From the NCBI GenBank assembly GCA_944472135.2, contig OX235265.1:55253112-55317111 (forward strand): a stretch of 64,000 nucleotides of DNA. The letters run 5' to 3'. Position 1 is the stretch's first letter. Each line of letters starts with the position of its first letter. A program made the position numbers and the translations under genes. Origin of the DNA: Trichobilharzia regenti. Its lineage: Eukaryota; Platyhelminthes; Trematoda; Strigeidida; Schistosomatidae. Positions 21,640-31,437 of this stretch are shown piece after piece. Under the pieces are notes generated by a model. That model did not search any database and had not been told where the DNA came from. It was given only the letters and a program-made list of their open reading frames with translations.

Positions 21640-22840
21640 AAATCCACGGAATCATCTCCAGTTGATCTGTCTATAATATCTGCATCGAGAAACCAGCAGA
21701 TTACACTTTTTCTGCCCTACTCCACCGTTTCCCTAGAATACATAAACCATTGTGTAACATCGAGGATGCACCACATACAGTCACGCACAAAATTGTTGCC
21801 ACCGTTCAACCTGTTCGAGCTCGTCTCCGTAGATTACCTACTGAAAATTAGCAGCAGCTTAGGCAGAATTCGAACACATAATGCAGTTCGGCATCATCAG
21901 ACCTTCCAATAGCCCTTGGTCTTCACACTTACACATGGCGCTTAAAGCTGAGCATGACTGGAGACCATGTGGGATTATCGACATTTAAACAACGCCACAG
22001 TTCCGGGCCATTATGCGATTCCCACCTGCATGAATTCCCTTGAAATCTCATGGTAAAACAATTTTTTCCAAAGGGGACTTGATTACAGCCTATCATCAAC
22101 TACTAGTCGCTAAAGAAGAAGATATTGAAAAAACAGCCATCATTACACCTTTCGGTTTGCTCGAATTTCTGCGCATGCCGTTTGGTCTAAAGAACGCCGC
22201 ACAATCCTTCCAACGTTTCATGGATCAGGTCACAGAAGGTTTAGATTTTGTATTTGCATACATCGATGACGTCTTAATTGCTAGCTCATCAGTTGAAGAA
22301 CACACGGATCACCTCACCATCTTATTTCACCGTTTTGAGCAATATGGCGTCGCCATCAATCCCAAAAGTGCATGTTCGGTGTCTCCTCTATACAATTTCT
22401 GAGACACTGCATAACCAAAAGTGGTATTAGACCTATGGAGGAAAAGATAGAGACCATCAAAAATTTCCCCGGACCAGATTCACATTGACATTTTATCTGT
22501 TCATGTGTCTCCATTGTACAACCCCTAGCTGATTTTAAACGCTATCCAAAAAAGTTTCAGCTGTCAAATCAAGCGAAAGAAGCATTCGTTATAGCTAAAG
22601 AAGCGCTGTTCAAGGTTGTTATGCTCTCCCACACCAACTATAAGGCATCTCTCATTTTGTGCACTGGTACCTCTCAAATTCCAGTAGAAGCTGTATTCCG
22701 ACAGAAAATAAATAATTCAGTAATTCCTGTCGCTTTCTTTTCAAAGACTCGTTACAGTATGTTCTGTAGAGAATTGTTAACCACTTACCTAGCAATCAGG
22801 TATTTCACTTATTTGCAACAAAATATTTACCGACCATGAA
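21640..22840 (+). pseudogene. Gypsy reverse transcriptase and RNase H remnant
   Basis: The clean part (22040-22402) reads IFSKGDLITAYHQLLVAKED-like (catalytic Asp; the actual sequence has EE), then ITPFGLLEFLRMPFGLKNAA, QSFQRFMDQV and FAYIDDVLIASSS with the YIDD Asp pair. Upstream, EHDWRPCG..DYRHLNN-like sequence is near 21950-22000. RNase H is partly readable at 22621-22839 (ILCTGTSQIPVEAVF, PVAFFSKTRYSMFCRELL). Typical connection-domain sequence lies between them. Frame breaks at about 22020, 22402 and 22480. Confidence 0.8.
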
Positions 22841-22921
22841 CCCCTGTGCTACGTTTTCACTACGTTACTAGATAGGCACTCACCCAGAGAACCTAGGCAG
22901 CCAGATTATATCTCTTAGTTC

Positions 22922-24318
22922 TTGGCGAACATACAGTACATCAATGACAACACCAATGTGGTAGCCGGCTCTCTTTATCGCCGTGATTTAAATCTCCTAC
23001 TCAAACCAGCAGACATCAGTCTTGAGACCATCGCAAAATTACAATGCGATGACACTGAGCTTTTAACTTGTTGGGAGAGATCGTCCTTACAACTCAGGGA
23101 TGTACCTTTTTTTATTTTTTTTTATTTACAGCTTGATTCCACACTGTATTTTCGGTACAAGTATGGAATTTTCAGCATGGATATCGGTACCTATTCCCTT
23201 ATCCGACACCACCGTCGTCTGCGACGTATCTATGGGTGTCCATCGACCTTTTGTTCCAGAACCTTGTTGAAAGGCGTTGTCCAATCAATTACATGCATTA
23301 TCCCATCCGGGTGTGCAAGCTACAGTCAAGCAAATAAGTGGGCTTTCGTATGGCCAAAGATGAATTCGGAAATTCGACAATGGGCACACGAATGTCTACA
23401 ATGCCAACGCTCAAAAGTTCATAGACATACCGTCAGCATACCTCAGCAGTTCGACCTTCCGGGGAGGCGATTTCAACATGTACACACAGGTATTATTATT
23501 ATTATTATATAGTCAACCCATTGCTACCATCAAAAGGGTACACGCACATTCTCACGGTGATAGACAGATTTACTTGGTGGGCTTTTGCTTGCCCACTCAA
23601 TGATGTGTCAGTTGAAAATGTTGCCTCAGTATTTCTGGATCGCTTGGTCTGAAGTTATGATGTCCCATCTACAGTGATATCGGATAGAGGAGCTCAGTTT
23701 CAGTTGACATTATTTCGGGAGTTCACCCGACTTCTGGTAGTGCAGCATATCTCCACCACTGCATACCATCCAACACCGAATAGCCCGGTAGAAAGATTTC
23801 ACAGGTAGTTAGCTCCTTGATGGCGCAATATGATTAATCCAACTGTAATGATCACTTACCTTTGATTTTGTTCAGCATCCAGTCAACTATCAAAGAAGAC
23901 TTCGGCTGTACAAAGGCACGACCAGTACACGGCACTACTTTAACACTGTCAGGACAGTTAGTAGCTCCCCACGACTGCCAAGAGGTGAACATTTCCGAGT
24001 TTTCTAATCAACTGACCCGACGAATGCTACAACTTCAACCAACAGCTCTGAGACAATCTCCTCACAGAGAAAACGTAGGTAGACATCCACAAACCTGTAA
24101 ATTCGTCTTTATACGTCGGGAAAGGGCTACAAGCTCCATACGAAGGTCCATTCCCAGTACTTCTTCGCGCGGAAAAATATTTCACCGTGAACAAAGAGGA
24201 TAAAAAGCTGGCTCTCTCCTTTGACAGACTCAAACCTACATACACAGATAGCGACGCCATCCCAAAGCAACCCAAGCAGATAAACAACAAACCAACAAGA
24301 CTCCAACGATATCAGTAA
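22922..24318 (+). pseudogene. Gypsy integrase remnant, interrupted by a SINE tail
   Basis: The zinc-binding region spans 23260-23440 (HHCC; the second half reads WAHECLQCQRSKVHRHT). The core follows from 23515: a frame-shifted LLTVIDRFTWWAFACPLND-type block, VISDRGAQFQ near 23680, then an H.TTAYHP.NS-type block. The C-terminal part with KVFTV and LDRLKPTY ends at TAA 24316-24318. Bases 23104-23195 are foreign (SINE tail) and put extra codons between the pre-integrase segment and the zinc finger. Confidence 0.78.
23104..23195 (-). mobile_element. SINE 3'-tail fragment inside the Gypsy pol
   Basis: Nearly the same as plus 6113-6187: a T-rich start, then CAGCTTGATTCCACACTGTA, GGTACAAGTATGGAATTTTC and AGCATGGATATCGGTA. 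The tRNA-like head is missing, as expected for a 5'-truncated retroposed copy. It postdates the Gypsy insertion. Confidence 0.8.
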
Positions 24319-24857
24319 TCCTATATCCCCCTTGTATCACCCACAGTGGTAGTCAGGTCAATAAAGCTGCCTGCCTTGTACACTTTACTGTTAAAAATGC
24401 GTACAATGTAGTAACAAAAACTTTTACACACACATTGATTACCAATCAAATTAGCTGTTGTTGTTAACTGTTGATTTACTTGATTTGTTTGTGTCAGATA
24501 CGACATCGTTTTTCCAAATTATTATTTTTACTAATTAATCACTGTGTAAGTGTACAGATGCATTCACAACAATTTTCCATCATTACTACTACATTGATCA
24601 GCATTTCAACGGATGTTCTCTTTATTATTATTATTATTATTATTGTCATTGATTTTGAAGCCACCGTTCAGATTAGCATTGATCTCTATCACAATTTTGC
24701 TCATTCATTTGTATTATGCACACAGCTGACGTAGACATATCTGTATTTATTCTTACAAAAAGAATGACTGGGTATGATTGAGTGTGTTCAATCTCCGCAA
24801 TATATATTCACTGAAATATCATCCATCCGCATTTTAAAATTGTGTGTGCAACTGATA
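24319..24857. other. no gene; simple repeats
   Basis: A TTA/ATT microsatellite lies at about 24624-24650. Otherwise nothing recognised. The segment may include the decayed 3' LTR of the Gypsy element (AGTGGTAGTCAGG at 24344 loosely resembles its LTR start). Confidence 0.35.
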
Positions 24858-25340
24858 TGTATCCATATATACATATATATATATATGTGTGTGTGTGTAT
24901 GGTGATCTCTCTTTCTGTTGCTCGCTTAGTCTGTGACCATTTCACTTTGATGAACCTGTCTCCTTTATCAATGTATATTCCCCTTATATTATATATAATA
25001 TGAGTGTTTGTTGACAGTCCGTTGCTTGGTGACAGATATCCATACTATATGTGTGGTTGTTGACATGTCTGCTATATTTTGCTATGTATATATGGATCGA
25101 TACTTCATTATAATTAGCCATTCATGTTAAGACTGTCCATTGATTTGTTCACACACTTGTCTGGACATTCATATATATTTTGCTCACACAATCTTGTGTG
25201 ACTACTTATTTTTGGTGTGATACCACTTATTGCTTCTCCTTGTGTTTGGAAAATAGAAGTATCATCGCAAACCTAGTGGTCTTCTGATTTCCGCCTTCTT
25301 GCGTCAGGACTATTAAATTCTCGACCAGTACATACAATAA
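24858..25340 (+). repeat. 5' LTR of Gag-only element
   Basis: Starts TGTATCCATATAT, contains (TA)n and (TG)n runs, and ends near ACATACAATAA, just before TTTGGCGACGGGG. It matches 26947-27420 almost base for base. Confidence 0.85.
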
Positions 25341-25412
25341 TTTGGCGACGGGGAAAACTACTATTAACCACTCAGCAGCAGCAACATAACAATTTGGCGA
25401 CGGGGAAAACTA
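25338..25412 (+). repeat. duplicated primer-binding/leader segment
   Basis: AATTTGGCGACGGGGAAAAC occurs at 25339 and again at 25391, 52 bases apart, each preceded by an ACATACAA/ACATAACAA-type sequence. TGGCGACGGGG in either copy could be the tRNA primer-binding site. The Gag ATG overlaps the end of the second copy. Confidence 0.75.
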
Positions 25413-26860
25413 TGGATCCTTCTAAATTGGAATTATTGTTTGAACAACAAATGAAATTAATGGAAATGTTCGTCAACCAACAGACTGGTCCAGCTTCACC
25501 TTCAAGCAACCCGAATCATACCATGGTACCATCTGTCGACGGAATTGTGAATAGTATTTCACAGTTCAATTATAATCCAGATGCGAATGTCACTTTTGAC
25601 ACATGGTATCAACGTTATGAGGATTTATTCACTGTTGATCTCGCCTCACAAGACGATGCTTGGAAGGTGCGAGTGTTGTTACGTAAATTGGGTCCCGCAG
25701 AATATGAACGGTACTGCAACCTAATTTTACCCCAGAAATCACGTGACAAGTGTTTCGATGATACAATAAAGCTGCTGCGTGAACATTTTGGAGACCACTC
25801 CTCATTATTCAGCATACGTTATCGTTGCCTCAATCTGACAATGAATGAAAATGATGATTTTCTTACTCACGTTGGCACAGTCAACCGAGAATGTGAGAGA
25901 TTTAGACTCAGTTCCTTAACAGATGATCAATTCAAAGCCTTGATTCTCATATGCAGTCTTCAATCTCCTCGTTTCACAGACGTTCGAACACGACTGCTCA
26001 ATCAGCTAGAGCAAAATCCTAAGTTAACTCTACATGACATAGCTGATGAATATCAACGGCTGATTAATTTACAGAAAGACACACACCTGGTCGAATCAAC
26101 ACCTTCGAGAAGCTCTGATATTCATGCATTACGAAAGAGCAAAAATCTCTCATCATCCACTCCTGACCCACCTTCTCCTAATGTTCCGCGGAAATCTACA
26201 CATACTCGTCCAACTTCACAAAATACTGCAAAGAAGACCCCACCATCACCATGCTGGCATTGTGGCGCGTGGCACTTTGTAAAGTCTTGTCCGTACAAAA
26301 ATCATCGTTGCAGCAAGTGCAAAATCATCGGTCATAAAAATGGTTTTTGTCAGCCACGCCAACTCAGATATCATAATCCAGCAAAAGCTCGACAAACTGT
26401 TGGTCCTAAATCTCCAAGGAGATCATTGAGTCTACGCGCAACCTGTCAAGTCACAACACCAGGTATGCGGAAGTATATCGACCTTCAGATGAATGGTCAT
26501 GATGCACGTCTGCAGCTAGATACCGCCTCTGATATTACTGTTATATCAGAGAAACTTTGGAATAATATTGGCAGACCACCAATCGCAAATACTTCTCAGA
26601 CTCTTCTCAGCGCCTGTGGTGGGCGGCTCAAACAAATGGGTGAACTCAAATGTTCTGTTTCCTTCCGCAATACCAAATTCACAGGAATTTGCTGCGTCAC
26701 CAAGAGTGATTTAAATCTTTTGGGACTTGATTGGTTCGATCGTTTGCATCTGGCTGATGTCCCACTAAATTCGCTATGCAATGCGGTCAAGAAGCATAAA
26801 ATGTCAGACAATTCCGGACGAAGCCGAAGCCGCAAACCCAACAGGCAGACGAAACGATAG
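25412..26860 (+). CDS. Gag-protease polyprotein of LTR retrotransposon (Ty3/Gypsy, Mag-like)
   Basis: 482 codons, uninterrupted. ATG 25412 (MDPSKLELLFEQQMKLMEMF) is the likely start; the frame is open to a TTG at 25394 within the primer site. The capsid region (residues ~50-230) has FDTWYQRYEDLF, WKVRVLLRKLGPAEYERYCN and LREHFGDHSSLFSIRYRCLN. A Ser/Pro/Lys linker leads to two zinc knuckles near residues 285-315: CWHCGAWHFVKSC (CX2CX3HX4C) and CSKCKIIGHKNGFC (CX2CX4HX4C). The protease follows from ~350, with the active-site strand LQLDTASDITVIS (Asp-Thr-Ala) and LNLLGLDWFDRL near the end. The tail is basic. The RT that should follow is absent, so particles, if made, would need RT and integrase from a related element. 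Confidence 0.88.
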   Translation: MDPSKLELLFEQQMKLMEMFVNQQTGPASPSSNPNHTMVPSVDGIVNSISQFNYNPDANVTFDTWYQRYEDLFTVDLASQDDAWKVRVLLRKLGPAEYERYCNLILPQKSRDKCFDDTIKLLREHFGDHSSLFSIRYRCLNLTMNENDDFLTHVGTVNRECERFRLSSLTDDQFKALILICSLQSPRFTDVRTRLLNQLEQNPKLTLHDIADEYQRLINLQKDTHLVESTPSRSSDIHALRKSKNLSSSTPDPPSPNVPRKSTHTRPTSQNTAKKTPPSPCWHCGAWHFVKSCPYKNHRCSKCKIIGHKNGFCQPRQLRYHNPAKARQTVGPKSPRRSLSLRATCQVTTPGMRKYIDLQMNGHDARLQLDTASDITVISEKLWNNIGRPPIANTSQTLLSACGGRLKQMGELKCSVSFRNTKFTGICCVTKSDLNLLGLDWFDRLHLADVPLNSLCNAVKKHKMSDNSGRSRSRKPNRQTKR

Positions 26861-26946
26861 ACGTCAACAACAAGCCCAAAGGTTCCAGATAAACCCCCAG
26901 GAAAACATCCTACTAATCATCAATCTTCTCAAAAGGGGAGGTGGTA
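26861..26946 (+). other. junction with pol 3' end and polypurine tract
   Basis: Short stretch after the Gag-protease stop, ending in AAAAGGGGAGGTGG (from 26931), the expected plus-strand primer next to a 3' LTR. The ~70 bases before it look like the last codons of a lost pol. Confidence 0.6.
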
Positions 26947-27420
26947 TGCATCCATATATATATATATATGTGTGTGTGTATGGTGATCTCTCTTTCTGTT
27001 TGCTCGCTTAGTCTGTGACCATTTCACTTTGATGAACCTGTCTCCTTTATCAATGTATATTCCCCTTATATTATATATAATATGAGTGTTTGTTGACAGT
27101 CCGTTGCTTGGTGACAGATATCCATACTATATGTGTGGTTGTTGACATGTCTGCTATATTTTGCTATGTATATATGGATCGATACTTCATTATAATTAGC
27201 CATTCATGTTAAGACTGTCCATTGATTTGTTCACACACTTGTCTGGACATTCATATATATTTTGCTCACACAATCTTGTGTGACTACTTATTTTTGGTGT
27301 GATACCACTTATTGCTTCTCCTTGTGTTTGGAAAATAGAAGTATCATCGCAAACCTAGTGGTCTTCTGATTTCCGCCTTCTTGCGTCAGGACTATTAAAT
27401 TCTCGACCAGTACATAACAA
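26947..27420 (+). repeat. 3' LTR of Gag-only element
   Basis: Starts TGCATCCATATAT. Homology to the 5' copy goes past the expected LTR end through TAATTTGGCGACG (27421-27434), that is, into primer-site sequence, after which the copies diverge. Confidence 0.85.
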
Positions 27421-27601
27421 TAATTTGGCGACGAGTACATTACAGGAACTTATCACAAAGGCGTTAAGCCTATTTCCCTGTATTCACATAGTTCTTTGTA
27501 ACATTACAGTTATTTTATTAACAGAATTGTATTTCTTACCGTCAGTAGCAGTGAATGCAACATTTCTGATAGTCCCTCCAGACTTCTAAGAAAACGATCC
27601 G

Positions 27602-27716
27602 TGTGGTAGCCAGAAATGCCAAAATATAGGTTCACCTTAAAGTAGTAAAAATAACCAATTCACCTGAAATCATGGTTGTTACGTAAATATGAGATTGAAC
27701 AATGACCAACCTGGTT
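27602..27716 (+). repeat. second copy of Gypsy LTR start
   Basis: TGTGGTAGCCAGAAATGCC..., GGTTCACCTTAAAGTAGTAA, and GAAATCATGGTTGTTACGT match 19888-20000 with scattered differences. It could be the 5' part of the 3' LTR of the Gypsy element or a separate LTR fragment. Confidence 0.65.
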
Positions 27717-27724
27717 CTGCGCTC

Positions 27725-27933
27725 AAGATATATAAGACAGATGTACGTTTTGAGGATGTTAAACACTTATTATCATCCTTGATGATTGAAACATTCCATA
27801 ACACATCAAAGAGACCATGCGATAAATGAGATAAGCTGCTGAATTTCCTGGTGATTATATTCATTTTGATGAAGTTCCTTGTTAAAATCGCTCAGGAGAA
27901 GATGTGATACTATCATAATTTACATTGTCACAT
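27725..27933. repeat. ~205-bp dispersed repeat (first copy)
   Basis: Nearly identical to 37487-37691 and 49812-50016, from ATATTTTGAGGATGT-type sequence to ACATTGTCACATAGAA, with a few base changes. It carries no coding motif. The family is unknown. Confidence 0.85.
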
Positions 27934-27961
27934 AGAAGCACAAACAAAGGATTAGACGTCT

Positions 27962-28003
27962 AATACTAGTTACTAACTAATGTCCAACCAAATTATCCAA
28001 TGC
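27962..28003. repeat. fragment of the hammerhead-SINE end
   Basis: ACTAGTTACTAACTAATGTC followed by CAACCAAATTATCCAATG resembles the complement of 4806-4836, the low-coordinate end of the hammerhead SINE. Confidence 0.5.
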
Positions 28004-28143
28004 AGTCCTACTGAAGGTTAGTCGTGGGCACGAATGGTACAGTTTACAACCTCTGCTCCTCACCCTAGAATATTTTTGTGATTACTTTTGTATATACTAA
28101 TGAGCTTAATAACATCTATCCTTTCCACCATGTCAACTATTTG

Positions 28144-28551
28144 TTATTGTTCCTTTGGGTTTTGAGTGGCTTCTACAGCACATCTCCATTTCATCCTGTT
28201 CTCTGAAGTCCTCCTTAGCTGGTCCCACGATTGCCCATAGGCTTTCATCTCCTCCTCACACGATCGCCACATCACTCTCGGACATCCAGCTCTTTGTTTC
28301 CCATTTGGGTTACACTCTATGACCTGGCACAAGATATCATTCGACGGTCTCCTCAATGTGTCCGATCCGTCTCCATTTTCTCCATTATTATTATTGGTCA
28401 ATAAGTTCTCGGTTCGTTCCCAGAGTTCCCTCTTGGTTATCGTTTGAGCCCATCTGATCTTCAGATTGTAGCAAAGGCAGATGTTAATGGAAATCTTCGG
28501 AAGCCTGTTAGAAATGACTTTAATGAGATGGGGTTTTGGTATCCCAAGCAT
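28144..28551 (-). pseudogene. LINE C-terminal domain fragment
   Basis: LWERTENLL, TLRRPSNDILCQVIECNPNG, KQRAGCPRVMWRSCEEEMKA and WDQLRRTSENRMKWR form the C-terminal (post-RT) region of an RTE-like LINE family, with the usual GH.LRKP...R.AL.WNP.GKR..GRP..TWRR pattern, the first part altered. It is the same family as the plus-strand element at 29134-30115 but in reverse orientation. No RT palm is present. The upstream frame is disordered. Confidence 0.72.
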
Positions 28552-28959
28552 CCCTCAGTCTCTCCATGATGACGCAAATTAATATTTTACTTGCCATGGA
28601 CAGAAGCATGTTTCCGCCCCAGTTCTTGTAGAGACCTTAGTCACCCTTCTTCGGTAGTTTGACAAGGTAGCCTTTCATCTGATCAGTAGGTACTTGTTTG
28701 TTATGTTTGAATATGTGATTGTCCTACAATGTCGTTTAACTACGTAAAAATAATGGCCTTCACCTTTATGTTTTGTAACTAATGTGTGTGAATATTTTGT
28801 ATATTGATATTAGAATTGTTTTAGGTTGTATGTGTTTAACAAGATCTAGGGAAATAAAATGATATCATGTTATCCTGCTCAATTCGTTGTCCTTTTTCCG
28901 TTTAATTTCATAAACAAATATTGCTCTTCAGCAGCTGAATTGGATTCATTGAAATTCAG

Positions 28960-29060
28960 TTTCTAAGCAATAATAATAATGTACTTTATTCCAAAAGCAA
29001 TACTTATAATACAGAGTGGAATTCTCAGCATTTGTCACAGTTGTGCATCTGATTTACTCA
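28960..29060 (-). repeat. LINE/SINE 3'-tail fragment with ATT microsatellite
   Basis: AATAATAATAATGTACTTTA, then TTCCAAAAGCAATACTTATA and ATACAGAGTGGAATTCTCAG are like the segment at 57545-57620. On the minus strand the order is GGAATAAAG then (TTA)n, a typical retroelement 3' end. Confidence 0.6.
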
Positions 29061-29133
29061 AAATATAGATAAGATATTAACCAGAGGAATTTGTCCACAT
29101 TTACGATATAAAGCCAAAAAATATTTTGAAGCC

Positions 29134-29772
29134 ATGGCAAGTGAAGCAGAACAAGCTGCAGGCAAAGGAGACCTCTCAACACTGTACCAAATAACTAGGT
29201 ACCTATCGGGCAAAAGTTTGACACAAATTAAGCCACTGGGGATGACAAAGGGAAGTCAATCACCAAAGAAGTGGAGCAAAGAAAACATGGCTGTACACTT
29301 CGAAAGACTTCTAAATCGACCGCCACCTACAACGCGCCCAACAATACCAACAACGGAAGCAGAACTACCAGTGAACATCGACCCCCCGACGAAATCAAAA
29401 GTCCTGAAGGCAATCAAGATGCTAAAAGCTGGAAAAGCATCAGGACCAGATGGAATCTCAACAGAAGCGTTGAAAATGGACCCAGAAACAACAGCGGACT
29501 TGATGACACCATTACTGGAGAAGGTATGGAATGAGGGCGACGTACCCGAAGATTGGAGGAAAGGTTACTTATTCAAACTACCAAAGAAAGGAGACTTAAG
29601 TCAATCCAAAAACTGTCGCAGAATTATGCTTCTGTCTATCCCAAGCAAAATACTAAGCCGCATCATCCTGGAGAGAATCAAACAAGCCCTGGATGAAAAA
29701 CTCCGACCGGAACAAGCTGGTTTCAGGGGGAACAAGTCATGTATTGATCAAATCGCTCACGAGATGTATTGA
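29134..29772 (+). pseudogene. RTE-like reverse transcriptase, fingers region only
   Basis: From the pre-RT linker (YQITRYLSGKSL) through LKAIKMLKAGKASGPDGIST, VWNEGDVPEDWRKGYLFKLP, KKGDLSQSKNCRRIMLLSIP, SKILSRIILERI and EQAGFRGNKSCIDQI. These are RT motifs 0-2 up to the point where the catalytic Asp motif should follow. The stop at 29770-29772 comes four codons after CIDQI. About 80 bases of unclear sequence then lead to the C-terminal domain. The GTG/ATG start here is internal to the original protein. Confidence 0.8.
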
Positions 29773-29849
29773 TCTTCGCTCAATAATCAAGATCAGCAAC
29801 AGGGATCTCTGGCAATGAGCGAACCAACCAGGAACAGATTGTACAAGAA

Positions 29850-30095
29850 ATAAGCAGGGAGGAATGGAGTTGGATTGGCCATACTCCGAGGAAACCATCA
29901 AATGACATCACTAGACAAGCCCTCGAGTGGAACCCGAAAGAGAAGCAGCGAGTTGGTCGTCAATGTAAGGGTGACTTGGAGGAGGTCATGTGAAGAGGAG
30001 GTGAAAGCATGTGGGCAGACCTTGAGCCAAGTGAAAACTTTAGCAGAGAATCGAACGTAATGGAGACGCGCGGCTGAAGCCCTATGTTCCTCTAG
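29850..30095 (+). pseudogene. RTE-like C-terminal domain, frame-shifted
   Basis: [20 protein letters not shown], then [12 protein letters not shown] in one frame and [20 protein letters not shown] plus VKTLAENRT in another (29875-30060). It ends in TKWRRAAEALCSSRN across a stop. This is the WNP.GKR..GR/TWRR signature region. Confidence 0.75.
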
Positions 30096-30115
30096 GAATT
30101 AAAGGATATTATAAT

Positions 30116-30429
30116 AATAATAATTCGGAGTAAAAAAAGAAATTAATAAGTCCAATAATAACGGCAACTATAATAGGTTTATTTCAAACAGTATTGTCGA
30201 TTCAGTCTAGAAATTTTAGCATGTTATAAATTACTGAATCTAATGTTCTGTTGATGTAGCATATTGAGGGGAAAGACAAAAAATAACAGTTATTACACAG
30301 CTTAGATGAGGTTTACACTTATGAGACAATAAACAAAAAAATGAGATTATAAATATAAGAACAATAACAATAAAGCTCGATGGAATAAGGATGGAGAAAA
30401 TTGTTTATTTAGTAGTGCAAAGAAGGTTA
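30116..30429. other. no gene recognised
   Basis: AT-rich spacer between the plus-strand LINE tail and the minus-strand RT remnant. Confidence 0.4.
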
Positions 30430-31437
30430 GTTAGTTCATCCCTGACACTACTTTCACCACATAATATACGTGCCAAATATGGTAAAGTGGAATTTTATAC
30501 TTCGACGTCTCTTCAAATGACTTTTTGTTTTACCTGAGAAGACACAAGGTGAAAGCTGTGGGTGAAGTGGCTGCTCACAGTCTGATAAAATTCCTTTAGC
30601 AAATTTTTTGTATGAAATCAGGTGTCTATTAATGATAATATCAACGATATGGTCCAATGGGATGCCACTCGCCCTACTGACAGGTTTCAGAGTTTTACGA
30701 AGTATGACATGGCCTTTTTTAGCAACGCAGGAAAGAATAAGGGTGAATAGTACAAAAGAATAGGTAAGATATGCGAGTTGATAAACCGTAAGAGGAGGGG
30801 TTGAGTTATGCTTAAGTGCCCTAACTTCTTAATGTAAAAAGTCAGACGAAACATCATTTTAGAAATCACCAAAACATGGGAAGACCAGGGTAAGTTAGAA
30901 GAAAGAGTTAATCCCAAATACTTAACGTCAAACTTGATTTCTATATCACTGTCATCAATTTTGCAACGGTCATAGGAACCAACAGCTTCATTTAACTTTC
31001 TTTTACCTCGGAAACTGAAATTAAGTCTGTCGTTTGGAAGGATTTAGTTTAAGCCTATTAGACGTAGACCATTTGCTGATTCCTGATAGAAAGCTGTTCA
31101 TCTTAGTACAGTCTATCTGGGAGTTAACAGACATTGAAATAGTTAGATTGTCCACATACTTAACAAAGCTCATTTCATCAGAGTGAGGCAAGTCATGCAA
31201 GAAGAAAGAAAACAGGAAAGGAGAAAGGACAGCACCTTGAGGGACACCAGTCTCAGTAAGCAACGAAGTGGACGACTTCTCCTGACATACAGTGTACTGC
31301 ATTCTTCCTGAGAAATAAGAATCCAGCCGTTTGACAACCCAACAGTCAGTCTGAGTTCCAGCAAGCTTGTTTAACAAAATATCCCTAGCTACTACATCGA
31401 AAGCAGATTTGTAATCTAGGAAGGTACAGCGAACCAA
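30430..31437 (-). pseudogene. LINE reverse transcriptase remnant (CR1/Rex-like family)
   Basis: Minus strand. CTFLDYKSAFDVVARDIL (first catalytic Asp), LDSYFSGRMQYTV, TGVPQGAVLSPFLFSFFLHD and FVKYVDNLTIS define motifs A-C; the catalytic YADD pair is changed to YVDN, so one Asp is lost. NRLKLNPSK follows. After a frame change come LGLTLSSNLPWSSHV (30890-30917 region), LGHLSITQPLLLRFINSHIL, and then GIPLDHIVDIIINRHLISYK with a short tail to about 30430. Decayed, with its fingers and endonuclease missing. It differs from the other LINEs in the window. Confidence 0.75.

Larger units (their letters stand above)
19888..24318 (+). mobile_element. Ty3/Gypsy LTR retrotransposon of CsRn1/Boudicca type, decayed
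   Basis: Plus strand with 5' LTR, primer site, Gag, protease, RT, RNase H and integrase all identifiable in order. The Gag core, the CWY.RKFGRHA..CV.PC zinc knuckle and the protease flank belong to the flatworm CsRn1/Boudicca group. Many frameshifts and stops; the protease active site is lost. A SINE tail is inserted in the integrase. A matching 3' LTR is not certain: the first ~110 bases of the LTR recur only at 27602-27716. Confidence 0.8.
24858..27434 (+). mobile_element. young non-autonomous LTR retrotransposon encoding only Gag-protease
   Basis: Two direct LTRs of about 480 bp flank a single uninterrupted Gag-protease frame; pol is absent. Right after the protease come ~90 bases, a purine-rich tract and the 3' LTR. 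Apart from a TA/TG microsatellite near the start, I found only two single-base length differences between the LTRs, so insertion was recent. The Gag and TTTGGCGACG primer region suggest a Ty3/Gypsy (Mag-like) parent. No clear target-site duplication was found. Confidence 0.85.
29134..30115 (+). mobile_element. RTE-like LINE with RT core deleted
   Basis: Plus strand. An N-terminal RT part (29134-29772) is joined almost directly to the C-terminal domain (about 29850-30090). The copy ends at 30090-30115 in a GGATATTATAATAATAATAA-type tail. The palm with the YADD motif and most of the thumb are absent. It is the same family as 28144-28551. Confidence 0.78.

Noticed and set aside
24471..24734. 87-codon frame with poly-isoleucine
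   Set aside because: Translation of an ATT microsatellite.
28144..30115. An intact LINE built from 28144-28551 and 29134-30115
   Set aside because: They lie on opposite strands and both contain the C-terminal domain, so they are two separate fragments of one family.
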